Positions 8,691 to 15,797 are shown, counted from the first letter of the stretch. The stretch is 48,484 bases of DNA from Leptospira chreensis (GCF_016919165.1 NZ_JAFFPS010000035.1:1-48484); one strand, 5' to 3'. Made by a program: numbers and translations. The notes: a model not told the origin generated them from the sequence alone.

Positions 8691-8852
8691 AATTAACGAA
8701 CTAGGGGAGACGACGTTCCTCGTAGCTGAGCCTACGTAGTAGGCGTTAGCGTCGGCGCGACTTCTTGCGGAGCGAGAAGCGTGACGGAGAGGAATGTGCC
8801 GCAGGCCAAGCGAGGCCTCGTGCCGAAGCGAAGCGTTTCCCCGTTGTTATAC
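8691..8852 (-). repeat. attC-like structured repeat R7
   Basis: This 162-bp copy runs from AATTAAC (8691-8697) to GTTATAC (8846-8852). It is the most diverged in sequence but keeps the fold. The outer stem is GGGGAGACG with CGTTTCCCC, the second stem is ACGTTCCTC with GAGGAATGT, hairpin A is rebuilt as GCCTAC/GTAGGC, and arm B as CTTCTTGCG/CGAGAAG. The end boxes clearly differ from each other and match cassettes 7 and 8 respectively. Confidence 0.92.
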
Positions 8853-8868
8853 GTCGGTTTCAGCTATA

Positions 8869-9873
8869 TTACTTAGAAGGGGACTCTTTAATTATCTTAG
8901 ATTTGAGAATAAGAATTCTTTCCCCCTTAACTTCCTCTATTCTGACTATTACTTTCGAATCTAAGGATGCTTGTGGGATTTGGATTGTAATTCCTTCTTC
9001 TAATGTGAATTTTCTTATTTTAATTAGTTTGCGTAATTTCTCATTAACTGATTTGGGAAACTTTGCTTTAGGGATATCTGTTTTGTCACTCTCTTTATTA
9101 AATTCTTCTAGTGCTGTATCTGGGATATATTCTTCAGCGAATTTTGCGAGGGATAAAGTTTTATTATTGCTCGTCAATTCTGCATATAATCCGCTCAGAA
9201 TTTTCAGTGATTCTACGCTATCGATTCTTTTGTTTCCGGCAAATTTGCTTATGAATTCGTAGAAAGAACGAGTATAATATTCGGTAGTGTGAGGAAAACG
9301 ACATCCAAGGAATCTAACTAACCAAAATTTTGAAACTTCTTGCCTATTTATCTGATCATCCATTACGTATGTATGCATTAAATTGCCATTATCAAACTCG
9401 AAAAAAGCCATCTTAAAAACTTTTGTTTTATTTGTTATTAATACTTTTTCAAGTGATTTCATTTCATATGCTTTCCTCTGTTTATTGAAATCAGCTTCGC
9501 TGCCTTGCATTCCTTCTAATTTTAACATACATACAAAATCTTTTCCGTTTCTTTCTCCTGTAAAAATAATTAGGAAACCATCTGAAATTCCCGCTTTATT
9601 TTGTGCATCATAGAGAATTGATGCAATTCTTTGAGAATATTCTATAAATCCTTTATCATTTGCAGATTTAATAAGTCTTATATTTTGAATAACTGTGCTT
9701 GGTGTTTCTGGAATATCTTGTACTTCTATTGTATAATTCTTTAACAATGACTCTTCGATTCTTTTTCCCCAGAATTTCGCATCAAAAAGTATTGACCGAT
9801 TTTCTGATAATTCGAAAGAGCTATCACTATTTTTATTGGGAACCCAGTGGATTATTGCAGATTCTAGTTTCAT
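8869..9873 (-). CDS. Cassette 8: nucleoid-associated-protein (NA37)-like
   Basis: The 334-aa product resembles the 37-kDa nucleoid-associated protein family (NA37/YejK type). It has an N-terminal region starting LESAIIHWV, a central FLIIFTGERNGKDFVCMLKLEGMQ, and later KVLITNKTKVFKMAFFEFD. The match is by pattern memory and is not strong. Family members bind DNA, and relatives turn up next to defence genes. The start is 30 bp from the cassette boundary. No catalytic motif is seen. Alternatively it is an unrelated DNA-binding protein of similar size. Confidence 0.6.
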   Translation of the reverse strand: MKLESAIIHWVPNKNSDSSFELSENRSILFDAKFWGKRIEESLLKNYTIEVQDIPETPSTVIQNIRLIKSANDKGFIEYSQRIASILYDAQNKAGISDGFLIIFTGERNGKDFVCMLKLEGMQGSEADFNKQRKAYEMKSLEKVLITNKTKVFKMAFFEFDNGNLMHTYVMDDQINRQEVSKFWLVRFLGCRFPHTTEYYTRSFYEFISKFAGNKRIDSVESLKILSGLYAELTSNNKTLSLAKFAEEYIPDTALEEFNKESDKTDIPKAKFPKSVNEKLRKLIKIRKFTLEEGITIQIPQASLDSKVIVRIEEVKGERILILKSKIIKESPSK

Positions 9874-9896
9874 AAATTTATTTTGCTGATACTGAC

Positions 9897-10060
9897 GTAT
9901 AACGAACTAGCCTTAACGACGTAGGCTGGCCCTGAGTCCCGGTAACGGGACGTTAGGGACTGGAACGACACTTGCGACTGCAAGGGGAGTGCCAGAAGCC
10001 TATGTGTCGCAGACCGAGCGAGGCCTTGTGCCGAAGCGAAGCGTTAAGGCGCTGTTATGC
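9897..10060 (-). repeat. attC-like structured repeat R8
   Basis: This 164-bp repeat runs from GTATAAC (9897-9903) to GTTATGC (10054-10060). It is close to R5: outer stem GCCTTAACG/CGTTAAGGC, second stem ACGTAGGCT/AGCCTATGT, hairpin A on CCCGG/CCGGT-type bases, and a B arm over CTTGCGACTGCAAG. Its right box matches the right end of cassette 9 (10881-10887). Confidence 0.93.
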
Positions 10061-10068
10061 GAAGTTCT

Positions 10069-10845
10069 TTATTTTCTTTCAAACCGCTCTTGTCTTGCTT
10101 TTTTAAATGCTTTTAATAATTGCTCGTCTGGTTTTACATGAGTAGGAAGAGAGGATATTAAAAGATTGTTATTTATAACAGAAAATCCTAGTTTTTGCTC
10201 TGCAATTCCGTATTTCCAATTAGGATTATGATCGCCATATTTCTTTAAGTAATATTTCTTATCAGATTCGATCATATTTTTAATGTCTCCTTTTTTTGGC
10301 AAACCTTGAGGAAAAATTTCAGGATATTGTTCTTTTGCTCTCAATAATACTCCATATAAATAGTCATCATCATTGTAAAAAGTTTCATTTATTGATGATT
10401 CGATACCTTGGTCAACTATGTTTATAACGTTTTTTTTGTATATACTAGTATCGAAATTGAATTTTTCTGAAACAAGTTCCGGAATTGTAAATAATGCAAT
10501 ACCGTATTCAAGATTATGCATTTGATAATCGCCTATAGATTCGTCGTTAGACCAAGGATTACCACCTATTAGTATAACATTTTTCTTATTCTTTTGAGCT
10601 AATTTGCTACATAGAATATATTCTTCTTTCTCTGGTCCTCTTAGGTCTGGAATATCTGGTTTAATTTCTAACCAGCAATCCCAATTAGGTAACCAAAAAT
10701 CTGGGAGGTACCATCTTCCATCTAAATTATATCCTTCTTTTTCATATTCAAAAGGAAAACCAAAATGATCAAAGAATACAGCCCATCTAGCTTCTAAACG
10801 AGATCTAAATAGGTAACCTTTATACTCTGTTTCAATAGGGTTCAT
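10069..10845 (-). CDS. Cassette 9: PD-(D/E)XK nuclease-like protein
   Basis: The 258-aa product has a complete PD-(D/E)XK signature near its N-terminus. Glu18 lies in FRSRLEARWAVFFD, Asp49 in YLPDFWLP, and Glu60-Ile-Lys62 in CWLEIKP. This arrangement is common in small phage and plasmid nucleases. The C-terminal 150 residues are polar and unassigned. It is the rightmost well-preserved cassette and would be the first one if transcription enters from the right. The start is 42 bp from the boundary. Nuclease fold is likely and the target unknown. Confidence 0.78.
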   Translation of the reverse strand: MNPIETEYKGYLFRSRLEARWAVFFDHFGFPFEYEKEGYNLDGRWYLPDFWLPNWDCWLEIKPDIPDLRGPEKEEYILCSKLAQKNKKNVILIGGNPWSNDESIGDYQMHNLEYGIALFTIPELVSEKFNFDTSIYKKNVINIVDQGIESSINETFYNDDDYLYGVLLRAKEQYPEIFPQGLPKKGDIKNMIESDKKYYLKKYGDHNPNWKYGIAEQKLGFSVINNNLLISSLPTHVKPDEQLLKAFKKARQERFERK

Positions 10846-10880
10846 TAATTTTTTCCTTTATTAATAGTTTAAAGAATTTC

Positions 10881-10987
10881 GCATAACGAACTATAATTGA
10901 AGCGTCCTTCGTTTATCGTCTCAATTCTGGTTTCTTCTTGTATAGAAGTTCGGCTATTACTTTCCCCAAGTAGCCTTAACGTTGTGC
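10881..10987 (-). repeat. Degenerate attC-like site R9 at the end of the array
   Basis: It starts with a good box (GCATAACGAAC at 10881), which matches the left end of cassette 9. The GC-rich body is replaced by AT-rich sequence with only AATTGA/TCAATT and CTTCTTGTATAGAAG pairings. It ends GCCTTAACGTTGTGCG (10971-10986). It could be a decayed repeat, a hybrid left by deletion, or a primary site of attI type; the sequence does not decide. Confidence 0.5.
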
Positions 10988-10996
10988 GTTTATTGC

Positions 10997-11248
10997 TCAA
11001 AACTTGATTCGTACCCGAATAGCGTTTATTTCACTTTTTTCCCATTTATGCGCTATTCGTTTATTTAGCCCGTTCTGGTTGTTATCTGCTTTCGCCCAAG
11101 CTTCTAATGAGACATAATAGTTTTTCGCTTCTCTTTTTCTTGGAGAAAAGAATTCGGTTTTTCCTGGGGCAGTGGGCATAGCTTCGCCCCCTGAGTCCCA
11201 TTTGGTGAAAAACGAATCTGAGTCTTTTTTCTGTAAGCGTTTACGCAA
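10997..11248 (-). pseudogene. Short reading frame, possibly a decayed cassette
   Basis: This is an 83-aa polar frame with no signal peptide and no recognised motif. A perfect 9-bp inverted repeat (CGAATAGCG at 11016-11024 and CGCTATTCG at 11051-11059) lies inside it near the C-terminus. To its right, GCATCTAAC (about 11278-11286) resembles a cassette box, but no structured repeat follows. I read the stretch as a remnant at the right edge of the array. It may not be expressed. Confidence 0.3.
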
Positions 11249-11390
11249 ACGTTTTTTGAATCAGTGCTAGAAATTCGCATCTAACAGGTATTTTTTTATT
11301 GCGATTTAATATATTTTTTTTGGTTTTATGCAATAAAAGAAAATTTGTATATATTGATAATTTTAAATTTTAATTTAGTTTTTTTAATAT

Positions 11391-13682
11391 TTAGAATGGT
11401 AATAGCTGTTCGTCGCTAATTAAGTCTTCGAAATTTTTGAAGCTGGCTAGGCTTGACCATATTTCTTTGAATGATCTGAGGAGTAGTTTTCTATAGTAAT
11501 TTTTATCATATCTTATGATATTTAGAAGGTCTTTGTTTTCGATTCTTTCCTCAGTTCTATATCTTTCCCCTTTTTGATGAGATTTTTGATTCACTACTAA
11601 GTATCTAACCTTTTCTCCCGCTTGAACACGGACTCCCATTTCTAATAAGTCTTTGACTGCGACGGCACTGGGTGCATCTACTGTATAACCTTCTGGATCT
11701 TGGGATGTTGATCTTTGTAAGAGGAGATCTTTCCAGTTGGCAGATCCTCGTGAAAGTGGTTCATCACATTTTTTGAATATTTCTAAAATTTCTGATTCGT
11801 GTGACTGCATTTCTTTGATGCTTTCAAATCTACACATCCATCGAACCATTTCTGCTTGTGCATTTTTTATATAAATGGGATAGTCTTTTCGCCTTAAAAT
11901 GATTCCTCTTCCTTTAAATTTTCCATCCATAAAACGCCCCATATAACGATTGGCAACAGGCATTTTTTGATCTGTGGTGGATGGCGGAAAAGAGACCCAA
12001 GAAAAGATACCTTCGATATCCATTGCTATCTTTGTTTTCTGTTGGATGAGCCGACAAACTTCTTCTAGGTTTTCTGTTTGTATAGGAGACCTATCTTCCT
12101 TTTGTATAAAAATACAATCAGTAATTGCATGTATAAGATTGTATCCATAATCTTCGGCTACTTCTTTTGCTATGATTAATTTTTCTCTTCCAAAGGCAGT
12201 TACTGATTCATGACTTTCTAATTTTCCAAATTTTGCATTCCTGTAACCCAAATAACCAAATGAAGTGACGAGCATCCATTTTAAGCTAGATTGTTTTTGG
12301 TCTATGTTGGATTTGTCTGGATGGTTTATTTCTTTACTTTGTTTTTTATAATAGGTTCTTCTTTCTACAATGTGAGATAATGCTTCGGAGACGACTCCCT
12401 TTCTTTTTTTGCAAATTCGGTATCCAAGAGAAGGCACTGTCTCCGTTGTTGGATCATCTCTACAACATAAGCAGTTGATGGTTTCTGGAGAAATATTATG
12501 TAAGACCATAACTTTGGGATACATTTGTGAAAAATCCAGTTGGGCTACATTCTCCAATACGAATCCATTTCGAGTGTCTGCTTGAAAGACAAGTCCTCCT
12601 TTATCGGCATTTAGCAGTTCTAAGGCGGTTTTGGGTGCTTCTAAAGCACTTTTTTGCCAAGGTACTAAGTAGTCCATTCGTAAGGCAACATCTACTTCTA
12701 TGTAGGTGAGCGCTTTTCCTGTGGAAGCTCGTGCCATTTTCTGAATGGGCAAACGAGAGATACGTGCTAACTCTATCACTCCCATAAGATCTGCTTCTTT
12801 ATAAACAAAGCCGTTTTTTGAATCTATGTGCCATCTCCCAAAAAGTGGGTAAGATGGAGCTCTGTATACGATGGTTCCATAAGTATTAAAACTAGTTCCT
12901 TTTGTTTGTATCGAACGTCGTATTGTGCTTGTTTTGTCTCTGTCAAATTCTGTTGTTATGTGATTGTCTTGGGCGGTTTTAAAAAGATATGGGAATATAA
13001 TTTGGTCCCCAAATTCAGATAGAATCATATCTGGATCATGTTTTTTAAATATACTGTTTAGCTCATGAATGAGTTCTGATGAATTGTTTGTTGGGATTCT
13101 GTAATTACCATTACTCGTTTTTACCAGCAATGCATTCTTTTCGAGAGGGATTCTGTGGCTTTTTTCCAAACTAAGCGATATCGTAGTTAAATTAGGAATT
13201 TTGTAATCTAACTCATGGATATCTGTAAGAGATTGAATGGTTTTAATACGGGCGAGATCATTTTTTGTACTTTCGTAACCAATTTCTAAGTAGCAAAGGG
13301 GGTAAATATCCTTTTCTACCATATAACCTGTCGTGATTTCTATATCGGAGTGATAGATATCATATTTTCCATACAGATGAAATAATTTGTTTGTGATTTT
13401 TGGTAAAAGTTGTGGTTTGGAAATTACTAACTTGAGAACAGGGATGCTTTTGTTTTCATAAAAAAGACGTTTTTCTGTGACGGTTGGTATTTCTGCTAGT
13501 GCATCTAGTTCATAGAACCTCTTAACTAGTTTTTTTAGAATGCTAGGGGAAGCATCTGCATAAATAATAGGGTAAAATTCGTCAAAAAATAGTTTGAGTT
13601 CTCCTGAATCTGACTTTATCCAAAGGTAAATTTTTTGTTCCGAGTGGTAGATATCAAACAAGTAACCTTTGAATGTTTCCAT
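11391..13682 (-). CDS. Family B DNA polymerase
   Basis: The 763-aa product has the family B polymerase core. Motif A is QLDFSQMYPKVMVLHN, motif B is SSLKWMLVTSFGYLGYRNAK, and motif C is LIHAITDCIFI. In motif C the usual DTD is ITD, so one of the two aspartates is missing, though the one normally essential for metal binding is kept. The N-terminal 3'-5' exonuclease region is hard to see and may be inactive. It is the last gene of a minus-strand group with an 85-aa protein and a RecA-like protein, 16 bp downstream of the former. It probably works in repair or lesion bypass rather than in replication. Confidence 0.85.
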   Translation of the reverse strand: METFKGYLFDIYHSEQKIYLWIKSDSGELKLFFDEFYPIIYADASPSILKKLVKRFYELDALAEIPTVTEKRLFYENKSIPVLKLVISKPQLLPKITNKLFHLYGKYDIYHSDIEITTGYMVEKDIYPLCYLEIGYESTKNDLARIKTIQSLTDIHELDYKIPNLTTISLSLEKSHRIPLEKNALLVKTSNGNYRIPTNNSSELIHELNSIFKKHDPDMILSEFGDQIIFPYLFKTAQDNHITTEFDRDKTSTIRRSIQTKGTSFNTYGTIVYRAPSYPLFGRWHIDSKNGFVYKEADLMGVIELARISRLPIQKMARASTGKALTYIEVDVALRMDYLVPWQKSALEAPKTALELLNADKGGLVFQADTRNGFVLENVAQLDFSQMYPKVMVLHNISPETINCLCCRDDPTTETVPSLGYRICKKRKGVVSEALSHIVERRTYYKKQSKEINHPDKSNIDQKQSSLKWMLVTSFGYLGYRNAKFGKLESHESVTAFGREKLIIAKEVAEDYGYNLIHAITDCIFIQKEDRSPIQTENLEEVCRLIQQKTKIAMDIEGIFSWVSFPPSTTDQKMPVANRYMGRFMDGKFKGRGIILRRKDYPIYIKNAQAEMVRWMCRFESIKEMQSHESEILEIFKKCDEPLSRGSANWKDLLLQRSTSQDPEGYTVDAPSAVAVKDLLEMGVRVQAGEKVRYLVVNQKSHQKGERYRTEERIENKDLLNIIRYDKNYYRKLLLRSFKEIWSSLASFKNFEDLISDEQLLPF

Positions 13683-13698
13683 AACATTTATATGTGCC

Positions 13699-13956
13699 TT
13701 ACTGATCTGGAATTTTTTCTAGACGTTTCTTTAGTTCTGTAATATCTTTTTTTAGTTCAATGAGCATGGATAACATCATCGAATCAATGGGGTAAGGTAG
13801 GGATGCCATAACACCAGCTTGCACCTGTAATTTGGCCGTTCGGATTAGGCCATCAAATATTTCTTGGTCAGATTTTCGAAGTGCTTTGCGAAAGTCAGAT
13901 AGGTTTTCTTCTATCTGTGACATCTGGCGAGAGTAGGGTGTTATGGTTCTTCCCAT
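13699..13956 (-). CDS. Small coiled-coil protein between RecA-like and PolB genes
   Basis: I chose the ATG at 13956 (MGRTITPYSRQMSQ), giving 85 aa. The longer frame overlaps the RecA-like gene. The C-terminus (LIELKKDITELKKRLEKI) is a clear amphipathic helix that could dimerise or bind the polymerase. No known domain. It starts 1 bp after the upstream gene stops and ends 16 bp before the polymerase starts, so the three are almost surely co-transcribed. Confidence 0.65.
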   Translation of the reverse strand: MGRTITPYSRQMSQIEENLSDFRKALRKSDQEIFDGLIRTAKLQVQAGVMASLPYPIDSMMLSMLIELKKDITELKKRLEKIPDQ

Positions 13957-13957
13957 A

Positions 13958-14563
13958 TCAATGTCCTGTAATGGAAGTTTTTCTTGTACGAATGCGAGAA
14001 AAATCTTTTTCCATTTTAAGTTCCCATAGATTCTGTGTTGTCCGTAATAGTTTTGGAAAAAAGATTTGAAAATTTTTATGTGAATATTTCCAAGATTCAA
14101 TAATGAGTAGTGGAACATTTTCAGAAGGAAATTGTTTGATGAACTCTAACATTAAATTCAATAAAAACAAACCTTCGTCATCCTTGACATCTCCATCTAA
14201 AAATTGTTTGCAGGGAGCGAGTAAGAAATAGACGGTATTTTCTTCTTTTGAACTTAGCATCTTTTGGAGTGCATCCAAAATCTGATAGGGAGTGAAGGCC
14301 CTTTGAATTTGGATTTGTTCCAAAAATGGTTCTGGGGCCAAATTCTGTTTTCGTGTTTCCTCTGCGATGGTAAAGGGATTGAAACGAATGGCACAATCCA
14401 AATTAAAAACCTGAAAACCCGAACAAACTAAGGCATACTGCCAAAAATGAGCAATCCGATACATTCCTCTGTTTCCAGTGAGGAGGCCGAGATCTTTCCC
14501 ATTCCAGTTTTGGATGGGTTCATAGACATTCGTAGAAGTATGGGTTTGTTCCGCGAGAATCAT
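13958..14563 (-). CDS. Divergent RecA/RadA-like protein without Walker A
   Basis: From the ATG at 14563 (MILAEQTHTS) the product is about 201 aa. The segment FQVFNLDCAIRFNPFTIAEE, then FLEQIQIQRAFTPYQILDAL, follows the RecA/Rad51 pattern of a strand-end acidic residue, a FxPxR-like helix and an RA(F/Y)T helix. VYFLLAPCKQFLDGD is in the place of Walker B. Where Walker A should be there is LLTGNRGMYRI, with no GKT/S, so ATP hydrolysis is doubtful. It is the first gene of the polymerase operon and may be a structural partner, as ImuA-type proteins are for their polymerases. Family assignment is by pattern reading. Confidence 0.6.
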   Translation of the reverse strand: MILAEQTHTSTNVYEPIQNWNGKDLGLLTGNRGMYRIAHFWQYALVCSGFQVFNLDCAIRFNPFTIAEETRKQNLAPEPFLEQIQIQRAFTPYQILDALQKMLSSKEENTVYFLLAPCKQFLDGDVKDDEGLFLLNLMLEFIKQFPSENVPLLIIESWKYSHKNFQIFFPKLLRTTQNLWELKMEKDFSRIRTRKTSITGH

Positions 14564-14570
14564 TATACTA

Positions 14571-14597
14571 ATTATATGTATAGTAAAAATATGTAAA
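14571..14597 (-). promoter_or_regulatory. Putative promoter of the RecA-like/PolB operon
   Basis: On the minus strand TTTACA (14597-14592) and TATAAT (14576-14571) are separated by 15 nt. The TATAAT ends 7 nt before the chosen ATG, so the transcript would be leaderless or nearly so. Spacing is shorter than the usual 17, so this is a moderate candidate only. Confidence 0.35.
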
Positions 14598-14993
14598 GTG
14601 GAATTTGCACCCGAGTTTCCTTTTTTACCCACTGAAAAAGGAAACTCACTTACCTTTTCAATAGGGAGGATATAGTGATGTTAGGGAATTCGAAACTGGG
14701 TTTTCGTCTTGGAGAGGGAAGGGTGGTCTCTGGCTTCTTTTAAAATGCTTGGGTCACAAAAACTATCGGTGTGGTGCGGGTATTTAGGAAGGGAGTTCTG
14801 GAATGAGTGTGGGGGGATCGATGCAAACAGAGAAATTGGTCGGATGCCCTAGGCCTTTAAAAACGCGTAAGACTTTCGAGTGAAGGGCTCCTATCCACGG
14901 ATGTGATGATTTCGAAAAAGAAAGTTGGACTGGGGGAAGATGGCCTATCTAGACATTACAGGGAAATATCTAGATAGGAAGGAACTTATCGAG
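14598..14993. other. Intergenic region with hairpin and a short copied segment
   Basis: I see no gene here. A 26-bp segment at 14723-14748 is identical to 24539-24564 inside the TPR gene, and the next 30 bp remain similar with small gaps. A perfect 10-bp inverted repeat (CCTATCTAGA at 14944-14953, TCTAGATAGG at 14969-14978) lies just downstream of the gene ending at 14994 and may be its terminator, though no T-run follows on the minus strand. Confidence 0.55.
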
Positions 14994-15371
14994 TTATAGA
15001 GGAGGGACTTCTTGGACGGTTTTGACACCGGTTACAAAATAACTGGTTTCCGCAAAACAGCTAAAGGGAACTCCGACATGTTCTTCGTATTCTAAAACCA
15101 CTCGTTTGCCAATGGATCCATTCAATTGGTCTGCAATGGCTTCGTCCCGAATGCTGAAGTAGAACTTTTCAGTCATTGTTCCTGGCATTGTGACAAGGGC
15201 CATTTCCCCTTCCCAAGTTTTGCAAACCCAACCTTTTTTAGAAAGTTTTTGGATGTAACCCGCACGGTCTCCTTCGGAATAACTCCATTGGAGTGTGAGC
15301 CAAGTGTAACCCGCGAACAAAATGGCGAGGAGGACGAGGAGAAAGCTGAATCGAATTAAAAATTTACCCAT
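14994..15371 (-). CDS. Membrane-anchored conserved protein, function unknown
   Basis: The 125-aa product has one N-terminal membrane segment (about residues 5-27) and a small exported domain starting WSYSEGDRAGYIQKLSKKG, then WEGEMALVTMPG. I recall similar short proteins in other bacteria, without a known role. It stands alone between two non-coding stretches. Orientation and length are well supported. Confidence 0.7.
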   Translation of the reverse strand: MGKFLIRFSFLLVLLAILFAGYTWLTLQWSYSEGDRAGYIQKLSKKGWVCKTWEGEMALVTMPGTMTEKFYFSIRDEAIADQLNGSIGKRVVLEYEEHVGVPFSCFAETSYFVTGVKTVQEVPPL

Positions 15372-15439
15372 AAGTTAATCCAGTAGTTTGGAAAGAAAAG
15401 AGAAAGTTTCAAGACAATATTTTGACGAGCGACTGCCAA

Positions 15440-15600
15440 ATTTTGAAATAACGACCTAAGTTCCGCGCCAGGGAGACGAAGGGCTTGGTCCTTTGGCGGG
15501 AAGCGCCGGAGGACGGGAGCGAAAAGCGGATCCCGGAGTGGCCCGGTCCCGATAGGTTTAATGTTTCGCCCGCTAACAGATCGGAGGCGCCCTGAAAAAA
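15440..15600. other. GC-rich structured intergenic element
   Basis: The gap between the genes at 14994-15371 and 15798-16361 holds about 150 bp that are much richer in GC than their surroundings. Short stems can be drawn: GGCG/CGCC around 15496-15507, and CGGGA/TCCCG at 15514-15535 with an inner GC/GC pair. The block ends GGCGCCCTGAAAAAAAG near 15598. Several frames pass through it but look like shadows. It resembles a dispersed repeat or structured RNA, not related in sequence to the repeats at 1-11 kb. Confidence 0.4.
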
Positions 15601-15797
15601 AGAAAACCATGCGAAAGTATGAACATTTTTCAAATAAAAATCGGAAGATTTGGATTGGTGGTGGCAAGTTTTGGGCATTCGTGGTAAAGGAAAACCATTG
15701 GGTGGCGGGTCTAGTTCCCCACCCTCAAATCGGGCGGGGAGCACCATACCCACATTCTTTCTTGCCAAACTCCCGAACCCCCACCAAACTCTCCCCA

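Noticed and set aside
8765..9262. 165-aa plus-strand frame starting in repeat R7
   Set aside because: It is the reverse of the cassette 8 gene and begins within the repeat; composition is that of a shadow frame.
717..10060. Repeats as insertions of a small mobile element (MITE-like)
   Set aside because: An inserted element would have direct duplications on its two sides. Here the two sides of one repeat differ, and the match is between different repeats bordering the same gene.
1..11290. Reading the GC-rich repeats as a CRISPR array
   Set aside because: Repeats are 130-165 bp with internal branched folds, and the intervals are 450-2500 bp and carry genes. No cas genes are present.
14178..14396. 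72-aa frame within the RecA-like gene
   Set aside because: It is the same strand in another frame, without a start signal or motif.
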